Assembly: GCA_002483285.1 (NCBI GenBank)
Contig: DLHP01000008.1
Span: 75,901 to 139,900, forward strand
Reading direction: 5' to 3'
Source of the DNA: Flavobacterium sp. UBA7665
Lineage (GTDB): Bacteria; Bacteroidota; Bacteroidia; Flavobacteriales; Flavobacteriaceae
DNA length: 64,000 nucleotides
Under the pieces are notes generated by a model that was not told the DNA's origin, did no database searches, and saw only the letters and a list, made by a program, of their open reading frames with translations. The stretch's first letter is position 1. Each line of letters begins with the position of its first letter. The translations under genes and the position numbers were made by a program. Positions 26,095-34,601 of the stretch are shown here, piece by piece.

Positions 26095-26194
26095 ACTAAA
26101 AACCGCTCATAGACATAATCTATACGGAGTGTTTAATATTTTAATTTCGAGAGGTTTGAAAAACATTACATCATCTCATTATTGAAATTAAAAA

Positions 26195-26950
26195 TCAACC
26201 AATCCAATTTTTAAAGTCGGATACTTTTTCGCGGCTTACGATCACCTCATCGTCTTTATAAGTGGGTAAAATAACCTTGAGTCGCGAGTTGCTGTACAGT
26301 ACAATTTCCTTGATGGCTTGCATGGGAATGATGAATTTCCTGCTGACCCTGAAGAATTTTTGAGGATCCAATTCGTGTTCTAAAACTTCGAGCGTCGACT
26401 CGACAAGGTAATTTCTATTGTCTGAAGTGTGCAAATAAGTCCCTTTGTTTTCACTAAAAAAACATTCGATTTCGGAGACCGGAATCACCTTGAGGTGCTG
26501 CCCTATTTTTACAGTAAAACGTTGTTTGTAAATTTTCTCAAACGGGTTGGAGAGCATGCGTCGGATTTCCTCGAAATTGAGTTGAAGCGGTTCTTGTTTG
26601 GGCAGTCGTTGTCTGAATTTTAAGACGGCGGTTTCAAGGTCGTCCTCGTCGATGGGTTTGAGCAGGTAATCGACGCTGTTGAGCTTAAATGCCCTAAGCG
26701 CATACTCATCATAGGCAGTCGTGAAGATGATGGCGCTTTTGATGTCTATTGATTCGAAAATCTCGAACGACAAGCCATCGGATAGCTGGATGTCAAGGAA
26801 AATCAAATCGGGATGCTCATTCGCGGCAAACCAGCCTTTCGCCTCTTCTACCGAATGCAGCATCGTACTTACCACAACGCCAAGTTTCTCAAGCTTGCGA
26901 CTGAGTAACCTTGCAGCGGGTTTTTCATCTTCTATGATAATGGTAGTCAT
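26195..26950 (-). CDS. LytTR-type response regulator
   Basis: A 251-residue response regulator. The receiver domain has IIIEDEKPA with the acidic pair and the phosphoacceptor Asp53 in FLDIQLSDG, Thr in FTTAYDEYA near 80, and Lys in LLKPID near 98. The C-terminal LytTR DNA-binding domain spans about 140-251. Its partner is the LytS-type kinase at 27998-29335, four genes upstream on the same strand. It has its own TATATTTG box 23 bases before the start and may thus be uncoupled from the kinase operon. Confidence 0.93.
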   Translation of the reverse strand: MTTIIIEDEKPAARLLSRKLEKLGVVVSTMLHSVEEAKGWFAANEHPDLIFLDIQLSDGLSFEIFESIDIKSAIIFTTAYDEYALRAFKLNSVDYLLKPIDEDDLETAVLKFRQRLPKQEPLQLNFEEIRRMLSNPFEKIYKQRFTVKIGQHLKVIPVSEIECFFSENKGTYLHTSDNRNYLVESTLEVLEHELDPQKFFRVSRKFIIPMQAIKEIVLYSNSRLKVILPTYKDDEVIVSREKVSDFKNWIG

Positions 26951-26972
26951 GGTCTACTGGTTTGGTTGGTCG

Positions 26973-26980
26973 CAAATATA
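26973..26980 (-). promoter_or_regulatory. -7 promoter element for the LytTR regulator
   Basis: TATATTTG on the minus strand, an exact TAnnTTTG match, 22 bases before the ATG. Confidence 0.5.
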
Positions 26981-27008
26981 GCTAGGCTTTCGACTTTCTT
27001 TACTTTGG

Positions 27009-27362
27009 TTATTCCCATTTTTTTTCGCCCTGATTTTTCATCAACTGCTCGATTTTGCGCTGCTCCCAGTTTTTCCCGAACAGGAAATTCGAATTGAACA
27101 CAGACAAGCCATGGCCCACTAAACCAACGCCCCAATATAAAGCTGTGGCAAATGTCTGCCAGCGCCAAAACGCCTGACCTTCGGTAGCATTCTCGCTCCA
27201 GTTTATGGCAATTATCAGCACATTGACCAAGACATAGATAACCAAATGCACATAAAAAGCCTTGATCCGTTTCATGCGGCGGTACGCACCCACATAGTTT
27301 GGGTCGGGGTTGTTGCGCAGCAGTTCTTCTTCCTCGAATTTGTATTTGCTGTATTTTCTCAT
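27009..27362 (-). CDS. 2TM domain protein (117 aa)
   Basis: A small membrane protein with two hydrophobic segments (about 36-55 and 68-85) between a charged N terminus (RMKRIKAFYVHL) and a C-terminal FGKNWEQRKIEQLMK. This is the 2TM module often found next to or fused with LytS-type kinases in Bacteroidota. It is the last of four such modules here; the KxFYxHL and WExRKIxE signatures recur in each. Its function is unknown; a sensory or scaffolding role beside the kinase is an inference. Confidence 0.82.
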   Translation of the reverse strand: MRKYSKYKFEEEELLRNNPDPNYVGAYRRMKRIKAFYVHLVIYVLVNVLIIAINWSENATEGQAFWRWQTFATALYWGVGLVGHGLSVFNSNFLFGKNWEQRKIEQLMKNQGEKKWE

Positions 27363-27372
27363 GGCTGCCGGG

Positions 27373-27678
27373 TTATTTGTAGGTGTCTTTTTGCTGTTTT
27401 TCCTTTTCCATAATTTCCCGGATCTTTTGCTGTTCCCAGTCCTGACCCAGGAACGGCATATAGTTAAACACTTTCATGCCGTGGAAAATCACACCGATTC
27501 CCCAGCCGATCATGGGCCAATAAAACCACAAGTGATCCGGCGAGGTAACCAGGTTGAGTGCCAATAATCCGATATTGACCACAATATAAGAAGCAAGGTT
27601 GCCGTAAAAGCCCTTGATCTCCTCTACCCGCTTTTTCGCCTTGAAATAGCGCTCTTCGCTTTGATAGTTGCTTTCCAT
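27373..27678 (-). CDS. 2TM domain protein (101 aa)
   Basis: The second-last 2TM module: AKKRVEEIKGFYGNL, two hydrophobic segments and DWEQQKIREIMEKEK at the end. It is closer in sequence to the C-terminal domain of the kinase (AKKRVEELKGFYGNL) than to the other two. Its start overlaps the stop of the preceding gene by one base (TAATG), so it is coupled. Confidence 0.82.
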   Translation of the reverse strand: MESNYQSEERYFKAKKRVEEIKGFYGNLASYIVVNIGLLALNLVTSPDHLWFYWPMIGWGIGVIFHGMKVFNYMPFLGQDWEQQKIREIMEKEKQQKDTYK

Positions 27679-27998
27679 TATTTCCAGATTTGTTTTTGTT
27701 CTTTATTTTGTGTGAGCTCTTTTATCTTTCGGGCTTCCCATTTTTTGCCGAAAATCATGGCAATGACAAAGACCTTTACAGTATCCCAGACAATAATTAC
27801 GGTCCAGATGACCATGATAAAAGTATTGATGTCACCAATGGGCTTGAAAAACTGAACACCATAGTATTGCTTGGCGACGTAAACCGCGAGACCGACGGCA
27901 TAAATGCAAAGGTGGATGTAAAAATTACGTACCGCCTTTACCCTTTTGCGCACGAGATCCTCGGCTTGTTTGCGCTCGAAATTTTCGATTGTTTCCAT
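27678..27998 (-). CDS. 2TM domain protein (106 aa)
   Basis: A 106-residue 2TM module: RKRVKAVRNFYIHLCIY, two hydrophobic segments and FGKKWEARKIKELTQNK. I start at the ATG at 27998 because it overlaps the kinase stop as TAATG; the Met three codons upstream would lie inside the kinase gene. Translational coupling on both sides argues that kinase and modules are made in fixed proportion. Confidence 0.82.
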   Translation of the reverse strand: METIENFERKQAEDLVRKRVKAVRNFYIHLCIYAVGLAVYVAKQYYGVQFFKPIGDINTFIMVIWTVIIVWDTVKVFVIAMIFGKKWEARKIKELTQNKEQKQIWK

Positions 27999-29335
27999 TA
28001 CGACCATTTTTTATCTAAGTCTTCGCGGTTCATGATTTCCTGTATTTTCCGGTCTTCCCATCGGGAGCCGTAACCAAATACCTTAAAGGCGTGCATGGCA
28101 ACCCCAAATCCCCAACCGCCGGCAGAAAACCAGAACCATTGAAATTCGGGCGTGTACCGAAGGTTAATGAACACCAAAAGCGGCACAACGGTGCAATAAG
28201 ACAATAAATTGCCATAAAATCCCTTGAGTTCCTCTACCCTTTTTTTGGCGCGGTAATAGGCGGTATCTTCGTTATAATCGGTTGGATTTTCCATGACGGT
28301 AATCTGTTTGGTTAGGATCGGTATTTTGACGGTAAAACTTTGCGCTGTTTCTTCAATGAGCACTTTGCGGTGCGTGATGATGCCATAGCGGTTGACGATA
28401 TTTTGCAACCCTACGCCTTGCCGGTCTTGTAAAACCTCTTTTTTCTGTAAATCGTTCTGTATGGCCAGGTAATCGCCCTCGATAAAAATACGGATGTGTA
28501 GCGGCCGTTGTTCACTCACCACATTGTGCTTTACTGTATTTTCAAGCAGTAACTGTAACGAAAGTGGTACTACTTTGGCTTCGGGATTACCTACTGTTTC
28601 GGGCAATTCGTAAAACAAGCTGTTCTCGAACCGCATTTTGAGCAAGTTCATATAGGTGCGCGCAAACGACAGTTCTTCCTCTACCGATACGAGTTCCTTG
28701 TCTTTTTGTTCCAATACGTAACGATAGATTTTAGATAATGACGTAGTGAATCGCTGCGCATTTTCAGGGTTTTCTTCAATCAACGAGCTCAATACGTTGA
28801 GGCTGTTGAATAGAAAATGTGGGTCGATCTGGTTCTTGAGCGTCTCGAACTTGGCGTTGGCCGTACCCGCGATGATCTTTTGTTGCTTGACTTTGTTTTC
28901 CTGGTACGCCTTGTAAAAGTAGAACGAGTAGAATGACAAGGTGATGAAAAACATCAGTAAAGTGGCCACGATATAGTTCGAGGCAGTTTCCTGGGCAAGG
29001 AAAGTCACAAACGGACGCTGCTCTACCACCACATCCTCAAAAACCCGCAGCAAGAAAATGACCACCAATGAAACCACAAACGAGCTTAAAAATCCCCACA
29101 GCAGGCGCTTCCTTGAAAAACGGTCCTTCTCAAAAACCCGGTCGAGCATCCTAAATACAGCCATGTTCACAAAAAGCAAAGCGAACGTATACAAAGCGGT
29201 GTATCCAAAATTGATGAGCAGGAATTGATTGAAGGCAATGACGTGCCCGCTGAGAAAACTCAGGAATTGCAATACCACAAAAATGGCACAGCTCAAGATG
29301 ACGCCGAGGGTAAAATCCCTGATGGTAAATTTCAT
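27998..29335 (-). CDS. LytS-type sensor histidine kinase fused to a 2TM domain
   Basis: A 445-residue membrane kinase. Four hydrophobic segments occupy residues 8-140, then the His_kinase domain has NQIDPHFLFNSLN with phosphoacceptor His173, and the ATPase part has LLENTVKHN near 263-271 and GVGLQNIVNRYG near 307-318. A 2TM module follows from about 356 to 445 (AKKRVEELKGFYGNL, WEDRKIQEIM). An internal Met at residue 348 (codon 28292-28294) is where a separate 2TM gene would start. The start at 29335 gives the conserved MKFTIRDFTLG; the upstream frame is repetitive intergenic DNA. Confidence 0.88.
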   Translation of the reverse strand: MKFTIRDFTLGVILSCAIFVVLQFLSFLSGHVIAFNQFLLINFGYTALYTFALLFVNMAVFRMLDRVFEKDRFSRKRLLWGFLSSFVVSLVVIFLLRVFEDVVVEQRPFVTFLAQETASNYIVATLLMFFITLSFYSFYFYKAYQENKVKQQKIIAGTANAKFETLKNQIDPHFLFNSLNVLSSLIEENPENAQRFTTSLSKIYRYVLEQKDKELVSVEEELSFARTYMNLLKMRFENSLFYELPETVGNPEAKVVPLSLQLLLENTVKHNVVSEQRPLHIRIFIEGDYLAIQNDLQKKEVLQDRQGVGLQNIVNRYGIITHRKVLIEETAQSFTVKIPILTKQITVMENPTDYNEDTAYYRAKKRVEELKGFYGNLLSYCTVVPLLVFINLRYTPEFQWFWFSAGGWGFGVAMHAFKVFGYGSRWEDRKIQEIMNREDLDKKWS

Positions 29336-29353
29336 AGTTTTCGTTTTAGTCAA

Positions 29354-29384
29354 AAGTTGAAAGTCGAAAGATGAAAGTTGAAAG
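29354..29384. repeat. Short tandem phrase, GTTGAAAG type
   Basis: Near-copies of GTTGAAAG/GTCGAAAG/GATGAAAG run together directly upstream of the kinase start. This is another of the window's unit-repeat intergenic phrases. It can be misread as coding, since it extends the kinase frame by 18 codons. Confidence 0.75.
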
Positions 29385-29448
29385 CACAATCCCGAACGCG
29401 TTATGGCAACCTGAACATCAGTCGGATATCTTTCAGCGCAGCGGTTTC

Positions 29449-30072
29449 TTATTTCTTACACTCCTTCTGCACTTCCAAAGCGCGCTCCAATCCCCATTTT
29501 GGAGAGAACGGCGTTTCTGGTTTGAATTTCGCGAACAATTCTATGGCGCGGTCTACTTCGGCGCACATTGGCTTGATGTCTGTCCCGAAAAATTTCGCCC
29601 CACCAATCTCATATTCGGCCTTGCCATATACCGCACGTGGGTTCTCTGGTGCGATGGCCAGTGCTTTCCCGTACATTTCCATAACCTTGGGCGATAGTTT
29701 CATGCCATTGGTCATCGGGTCAAAAGCCACCCAGCCGGTATAGATAAGTGCTTGCATCACCAGTATTTCTGCATTGTTGGGATCTTTTACCATTTCTACA
29801 TCAAGGGCATCCTGCGCTTTGGTGAGTAGTGCACTTACCTGTTCCTTGTCTTTGGTCATGAATGAAGTGGTAGTATTTACCAAGGCCACGTAGTAATTGG
29901 GCAACCAGCTTCCTTTCTCGGCTGCTGCGATGCGTTCAAACATGGCTGAAGCTTCGGCGCTTTTACCTTCTTTCCAGAGTGCGAAGGCTTTATTCATGCC
30001 TTCTTCGAATTTGCCTTGGGCTTGCATTACGCCCGAAATCAGTACGATTGCTAATAAGATAATTTTCTTCAT
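29449..30072 (-). CDS. Exported TPR-like protein
   Basis: A 207-residue protein with a signal peptide (MKKIILLAIVLISGVMQAQ). The mature part is helical with TPR-like pairs, for example EGMNKAFALWKEGKSAEASAMFERI and VMEMYGKALAIAPENPRAVYGKAEYE. I know this as a conserved flavobacterial protein without assigned function. It is probably periplasmic. It follows the DUF2141 gene by 18 bases and shares its promoter. Confidence 0.78.
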   Translation of the reverse strand: MKKIILLAIVLISGVMQAQGKFEEGMNKAFALWKEGKSAEASAMFERIAAAEKGSWLPNYYVALVNTTTSFMTKDKEQVSALLTKAQDALDVEMVKDPNNAEILVMQALIYTGWVAFDPMTNGMKLSPKVMEMYGKALAIAPENPRAVYGKAEYEIGGAKFFGTDIKPMCAEVDRAIELFAKFKPETPFSPKWGLERALEVQKECKK

Positions 30073-30090
30073 TTTGAGTTTGATTTTTAG

Positions 30091-30504
30091 TTAGTTATTG
30101 ATGTTTATTTTTATAATTGAATTGGTTTGGATGCTAAATTTTGCATCCGAATAAGCCGGCGGTCCCATAAATCCTTTAGCGCCGTTTGAAGAAGCGTAAG
30201 GCTCACTGGGAATGCCCATCATGTTTTTGTCGAGCACTCCGTTGCCGTTTTTGTCATGGTAGATAGATACCGCATACTCGCCCTTTTCAAGCCCTTCAAA
30301 AATCGCTTTGGCTTTGCCATCCTTGATTTCAACCGCCATAGATTTGATTGGGGTTTTGAGGAAGTTGCCTTCAGAATTGTACAAACCCACTTTTGCTTTC
30401 CCGTCGTTGCTGCTAAAACCAGACATCTCGACGGTGAGTTTTACGTTTTGCGCTTGGGCGAATCCAGCCATTAATAGGATTGCGATGAGTATTGACTTTT
30501 TCAT
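30091..30504 (-). CDS. DUF2141 domain exported protein
   Basis: A 137-residue protein with a signal peptide (MKKSILIAILLMAGFAQAQ) and a DUF2141 beta-sandwich domain: VEMSGFSSNDGKAKVGLY, then EKGEYAVSIYHDKNGNGVLDKN and the C-terminal GPPAYSDAKFSI. The DKNGNGxLD loop resembles a calcium-binding loop and is characteristic of the family. The role is unknown, likely periplasmic or outer-membrane. An exact -7 box lies 25 bases upstream. Confidence 0.88.
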   Translation of the reverse strand: MKKSILIAILLMAGFAQAQNVKLTVEMSGFSSNDGKAKVGLYNSEGNFLKTPIKSMAVEIKDGKAKAIFEGLEKGEYAVSIYHDKNGNGVLDKNMMGIPSEPYASSNGAKGFMGPPAYSDAKFSIQTNSIIKININN

Positions 30505-30529
30505 GTTTAAGGTTTTGAAGTTGATGGCT

Positions 30530-30537
30530 CAAAAGTA
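30530..30537 (-). promoter_or_regulatory. -7 promoter element for the DUF2141-TPR pair
   Basis: TACTTTTG on the minus strand, exact TAnnTTTG, 25 bases before the start. Confidence 0.55.
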
Positions 30538-30672
30538 AGCGCGTGATCTGCGATTTAAAATTGTTCGTTACCGAACTGTTGATTTTGATGGATGAATTGA
30601 AACTTTTTAAGTGCCTGAGTGCAGGAGTGCCTGCGGTCGTTTTCTCTACTGCACTAAGGCACTAAGGCCCTC

Positions 30673-32847
30673 CTACAGATTATTCAACTGATTGTCTTTC
30701 TTATTATCACTAATCGTCCAAAAGAACCCAACAAAAAAGAAACGGTCGGCGGTGGGTATTATTTCGCGGCGGTTGTAGGCGCCTACAGCATTCGGGCTGT
30801 TTGCATACTGGTAACCAAATACGTTTTGGGTTCCGAGCACATTAGACAGAGAGAAATATAGAATCTTCTGCTGCGAGAGCAAATACGCCCAACTAAAGCT
30901 CAAACTGTTATAAGTTTTGGTCTTGCCATTCATGAATTGCGACGGGTTGTTTTGCGACACATTTGGGTTGTCATAAGGCCTTCCGGAGCTAAAACTATTG
31001 GTCAGGCCGAGTTGCGATTTCCAGTCCTTTATCCAATATTTGGTAACCACCGACAAGGTATGGTCTGCCACAAAGCTTGGCGTCACTGAAGTGGGATAAT
31101 TCCTGTAATTCCTTTTGGTATCGATGAACGAATAAGAAACCCAATATTCCAGGTTCTTGATGTTGTATCCGTCACGCCAGAACAAATCGAGGCCCTGCGC
31201 ATAACCGTAGCCATTGTTAGAGAAAAAAGACGCATTGTTAACATCAGTGCTGTTGAACTTCACCAAATTGTCGTAATCCTTGTAATACGCCTCGGCGCGG
31301 AAGGTTTGCCTGTTTTTATTATATTGGAAGTTGAGGATGTAATGCGCCGCATTTTCGCTTTCAAACTGGTGAAACCTTGAAAACTTGATATAATCGGCCC
31401 TGGGCAACTGTGAAAAAGTTCCGTAAGCGAGTGAAAACTGGCTGTACTTGGCCACTTTGTAGGCAAGCGAAATTCTTGGAGAAACGCTGGTTTCATTGAG
31501 CAAATCACTGTTCGAAGCACGTACGCCAACCTTTGCTGCGAATTTCTTCGAAAACATCAAATCGCCCTCGGTGTAAATGGCTGCAATATTAGAATCGTAA
31601 CCGTTTCTGCGGATAATTCCGGGATTTGGGTCGAAGGTTTCGTCGTAGTTGGTGATAAAATAATCGGCACCAAAAGAAAGTTTAAAACGATCCGACAGGC
31701 TTTTGCGCAATTTGAGTTTGAGGTGCGCAGCGTTCTCTGTATTCTCTACATAGTCCTGATCGATATCAATGGCGTTGTGGCCGTTTCCATAACTAAGCCC
31801 GCCGGTCAATTGCCAGCTGCCAAAATTTCCTTTGTAAGAAGAATTGAGGTAAAAATTGTTGTTGTCGAGGTTCAAACGCACCTTTCTCGGATAGGTATTG
31901 ATGTCGTCCTGGTTGATATCGAACTGTGCCGCGTCGAAGGCCGCATACAATTTAAAGGTCCCGTTTTCAAAATTGTAGCGGTACACCGCTTCACCCGAAA
32001 GCGACTGGTACGGCTTGTTCCAATCCACATTCTGCGGAATCACCGCTTGGTATGGCGCGAGGTTGATATAAGAAGTGTTTAGGCTGAGGGAACTTTTCTT
32101 CCATTTCTGGGTATGCCCCAAACCCAAACCTACGGTCATCAGGGCAATATCGGTTTTGTTCTGGTTGGGATCGTCTTCGGTGTTCAAAAGCAAGACACTC
32201 GAAAGCGCTTCTCCATATTCGGCCGAATAACCTCCGGTCGAAAAAGAAATGCCGCTGAACAAAAATGGCGAGAATCGGCCACGTGTGGGCAGGTTGTTGG
32301 TCTGGGCTCCATAGGGTTGCGCTACGCGGATGCCGTCTACAAACGTCTGGGTTTCATCGGCTTCACCGCCGCGTACAAACAATCGCCCGTCCTCGCCTAC
32401 GCTTTGGGTTCCGGGTAAGGTCTGCAATGCGGCAATAATGTCTCCGGCCGAACCTGCGGTAGTCACAATATCCAAAGGCTTTAGTACCGAAACGCGGGCC
32501 TTATCGCCCGAATTCATGGTGCCCGCCGTGACTTCAACCGCATCAAGCGAATTGACGCTTTCCCGCATTTTGATGGTTTTGTCCTTAAAATCGGCCACGT
32601 CAATCAAGGTTTTGGAAGTCTCAAAAATGAGGAAACTTACTACTAATGTCTGGTTGCCTTGCTCGGTCGTGGGGAACGAGAATTTCCCGTTCTCATCACT
32701 TGAAGTACCGTCATAAGTGCCTTCGAGATAGATATTGGCTCCCGCAACGGGCTTGCCTTTTTGGTCTACCACGGTGCCCGAAATCGTATTTTGCGAAAAA
32801 ATTGCCGCAGTCGACAAAAAGAATAGTAAGGTAAAGATCGTTTTCAT
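30673..32847 (-). CDS. TonB-dependent receptor with carboxypeptidase-like domain
   Basis: A 724-residue outer-membrane receptor. The signal peptide is MKTIFTLLFFLSTAAIFSQ; residues 21-105 form a CarboxypepD_reg-like domain (ISGTVVDQKGKPVAGANIYL); the plug domain (about 115-230) has LQTLPGTQSVGEDGRLFVRG; the rest is beta-barrel ending in the aromatic segment FFFVGFFWTISDN. I start at the Met at 32847 where the signal peptide begins; an exact TACATTTG box 28 bases upstream supports it. No SusD-like partner follows, so it is not a SusCD pair. The ligand is unknown. Confidence 0.92.
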   Translation of the reverse strand: MKTIFTLLFFLSTAAIFSQNTISGTVVDQKGKPVAGANIYLEGTYDGTSSDENGKFSFPTTEQGNQTLVVSFLIFETSKTLIDVADFKDKTIKMRESVNSLDAVEVTAGTMNSGDKARVSVLKPLDIVTTAGSAGDIIAALQTLPGTQSVGEDGRLFVRGGEADETQTFVDGIRVAQPYGAQTNNLPTRGRFSPFLFSGISFSTGGYSAEYGEALSSVLLLNTEDDPNQNKTDIALMTVGLGLGHTQKWKKSSLSLNTSYINLAPYQAVIPQNVDWNKPYQSLSGEAVYRYNFENGTFKLYAAFDAAQFDINQDDINTYPRKVRLNLDNNNFYLNSSYKGNFGSWQLTGGLSYGNGHNAIDIDQDYVENTENAAHLKLKLRKSLSDRFKLSFGADYFITNYDETFDPNPGIIRRNGYDSNIAAIYTEGDLMFSKKFAAKVGVRASNSDLLNETSVSPRISLAYKVAKYSQFSLAYGTFSQLPRADYIKFSRFHQFESENAAHYILNFQYNKNRQTFRAEAYYKDYDNLVKFNSTDVNNASFFSNNGYGYAQGLDLFWRDGYNIKNLEYWVSYSFIDTKRNYRNYPTSVTPSFVADHTLSVVTKYWIKDWKSQLGLTNSFSSGRPYDNPNVSQNNPSQFMNGKTKTYNSLSFSWAYLLSQQKILYFSLSNVLGTQNVFGYQYANSPNAVGAYNRREIIPTADRFFFVGFFWTISDNKKDNQLNNL

Positions 32848-32874
32848 GAAGTGCATTGATTTGATTTTGTTAGG

Positions 32875-32882
32875 CAAATGTA
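32875..32882 (-). promoter_or_regulatory. -7 promoter element for the TonB receptor
   Basis: TACATTTG on the minus strand, exact TAnnTTTG, 28 bases before the start codon at 32847. Confidence 0.55.
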
Positions 32883-32966
32883 TTTCGCAGGCTAAAACTA
32901 TAAAATATTTAGGAACCCAACTGTAGAATTTTGGGGATGAGTTGTAAAACATCGGCCATTAATAAT

Positions 32967-32974
32967 TATTTTTG
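32967..32974 (+). promoter_or_regulatory. -7 promoter element for the YciI-like gene
   Basis: TATTTTTG, exact TAnnTTTG, 19 bases before the ATG at 32994, with TTG about 22 bases upstream as a possible -33 element. Confidence 0.55.
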
Positions 32975-32993
32975 ATTCTAAACCAATCTCTTT

Positions 32994-33446
32994 ATGAAAC
33001 AAATTCTATTCGTTATCGCTGTTTTCTGCCTTTGCCAAACGGCCTTTTCCCAAGAAAAGACTTATGATGAAGCGCTTGCCAAATCGGTCGGCGCCGATGA
33101 GTACGGCATGAAAAAATACGTATTCTGCTTGCTCAAGACAGGAAGCAATACCACAGCCACCAAAGAGGAATCAACTCAGGCATTCCAGGGACACATGGCC
33201 AACATCAATCGTTTGGCCAAAGAAGGCAAGCTGGTGGTGGCCGGGCCTTTTATGAACAACGATAAGAATTACCGCGGTATTTTTATTTTCAATGTGGATA
33301 CGGTTGAAGCCGCCAGGGCGTTGGTAGATTCCGATCCAGCGGTACAGGCCAAATTGCTCGAAGCCGACCTGACCGTCTGGTATGCCACCGCAGCGCTCAT
33401 GGAAACCCTGAAAGTGCACGACAAGATTGCAAAAACCAAATTTTAG
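32994..33446 (+). CDS. Exported YciI-like protein
   Basis: A 150-residue protein with a signal peptide (MKQILFVIAVFCLCQTAFSQ) followed by a YCII-related domain: KYVFCLLKTG, the HMANINRLAKEGKLVVAGPF segment with the conserved His, and DTVEAARALVDSDPAVQA. YciI-type proteins are usually small cytosolic ferredoxin-fold proteins, so an exported version is uncommon. It may act as a periplasmic lyase or binding protein; no function is established. It is divergent from the TonB receptor, and the convergent corA ends 4 bases away. Confidence 0.85.
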   Translation: MKQILFVIAVFCLCQTAFSQEKTYDEALAKSVGADEYGMKKYVFCLLKTGSNTTATKEESTQAFQGHMANINRLAKEGKLVVAGPFMNNDKNYRGIFIFNVDTVEAARALVDSDPAVQAKLLEADLTVWYATAALMETLKVHDKIAKTKF

Positions 33447-33450
33447 GGGA

Positions 33451-34533
33451 TTAAAACCATTTCTTATTCCTGAAATAATAGACCATGGCAAGCACGATAA
33501 GGAACATCGCACCCAACACGAGGAAATAACCGTATTGCCAACGCAGTTCAGGCATCACGTCGAAGTTCATGCCGTAAACACCCACAATAAACGTAAGCGG
33601 CATGAAGATTACCGAGACTGCCGTGAGGATTTTCATGATCTCATTCATACGGTGGCTTTGCGACGAAAAATAGAAACTCGACGCGCTATCGAGCGTGTTC
33701 ATATCGTATTCAACCTGTTCGAGCAACTCGAGCGCTTTTTGGTGCAGGCGCGCAAAAAATGTGTAGTTGGCCTTTTCGATCCCATCGAACTGGTCATCGT
33801 CCTGGACGCTTTTCAGGTTGAACAAGGCATCGCGCAACGGCAAGATCGATCGCTTTAAATAGTTGATGGTTTCGCGGCTCTTTTCTATACGTACCAATAC
33901 GTCGGGGTTGTCGCTCGATTTAGACTCGACCATCAAATCCTCGATACAGTCTTCATAAAACTCAATGGTGATGTAGAAATTCTCCATTACGGCGTCGAGC
34001 AATAGGTACAAAAGGTAATCGTTTCCTTTTTTGCGTACGATACCGCTATGGGTCTTGATGCGCTCGCGGATGTGCGTAAAAAAGTCACTTTTCTTCTCTT
34101 GGAATGACACCAATAGGTTGTCCCTGAGGATAAAGCTAATCTGCTCGGTGCGTATCATCTCATTGTCATTACCCGGCAATACCGATTTGATGCTAAAGAA
34201 CAAGACGTCATCGAGTTCTTCCATCTTGCTGCGCCGCGACACGTTGAGGATGTCGCTTACGATAAAGGGTTCGAGCAACAGCATCTCGCCTATTTCCTTA
34301 ACAACTTCTACCTGGTGTAAACCATGGATGTTGAACCACTTTACATCATCGGCCTGCAACGGGTCCTCGATTTCTTTCTTGACCCGTTGCAAAGACACTT
34401 TCTTGTATTCTTCATAACCGGCATCATCGTACACGAAAAGCTGCATCTCGACAGGTTCGTCCTTATGGATACCGGTATACTCGTAATAATTGGGTTGGAC
34501 TTTCCTAACTTCCTTGTATTTGATTCGCTTCAC
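33451..34533 (-). CDS. corA: Magnesium/cobalt transporter CorA
   Basis: CorA forms a pentameric Mg2+ channel in the inner membrane. The 360-residue protein has a long cytosolic N-terminal domain and two C-terminal membrane helices (about 300-320 and 335-355) with the diagnostic pore motif YGMN followed by FDVMPEL. The start is a GTG at 34533; no ATG is near the conserved N terminus. It is convergent with the YciI-like gene and divergent from hutI. Confidence 0.94.
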   Translation of the reverse strand: MKRIKYKEVRKVQPNYYEYTGIHKDEPVEMQLFVYDDAGYEEYKKVSLQRVKKEIEDPLQADDVKWFNIHGLHQVEVVKEIGEMLLLEPFIVSDILNVSRRSKMEELDDVLFFSIKSVLPGNDNEMIRTEQISFILRDNLLVSFQEKKSDFFTHIRERIKTHSGIVRKKGNDYLLYLLLDAVMENFYITIEFYEDCIEDLMVESKSSDNPDVLVRIEKSRETINYLKRSILPLRDALFNLKSVQDDDQFDGIEKANYTFFARLHQKALELLEQVEYDMNTLDSASSFYFSSQSHRMNEIMKILTAVSVIFMPLTFIVGVYGMNFDVMPELRWQYGYFLVLGAMFLIVLAMVYYFRNKKWF

Positions 34534-34601
34534 GTGGGCAATAATTTGTCATAAAGATAGGAGTTTTTAAAAAACCAGTTTACATTTACAAAAAAATCGT
34601 C

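Noticed and set aside
27678..28007. Start of the 106-aa 2TM gene at 28007
   Set aside because: This Met lies inside the kinase frame; the ATG at 27998 forms the TAATG coupling seen also at the next junction.
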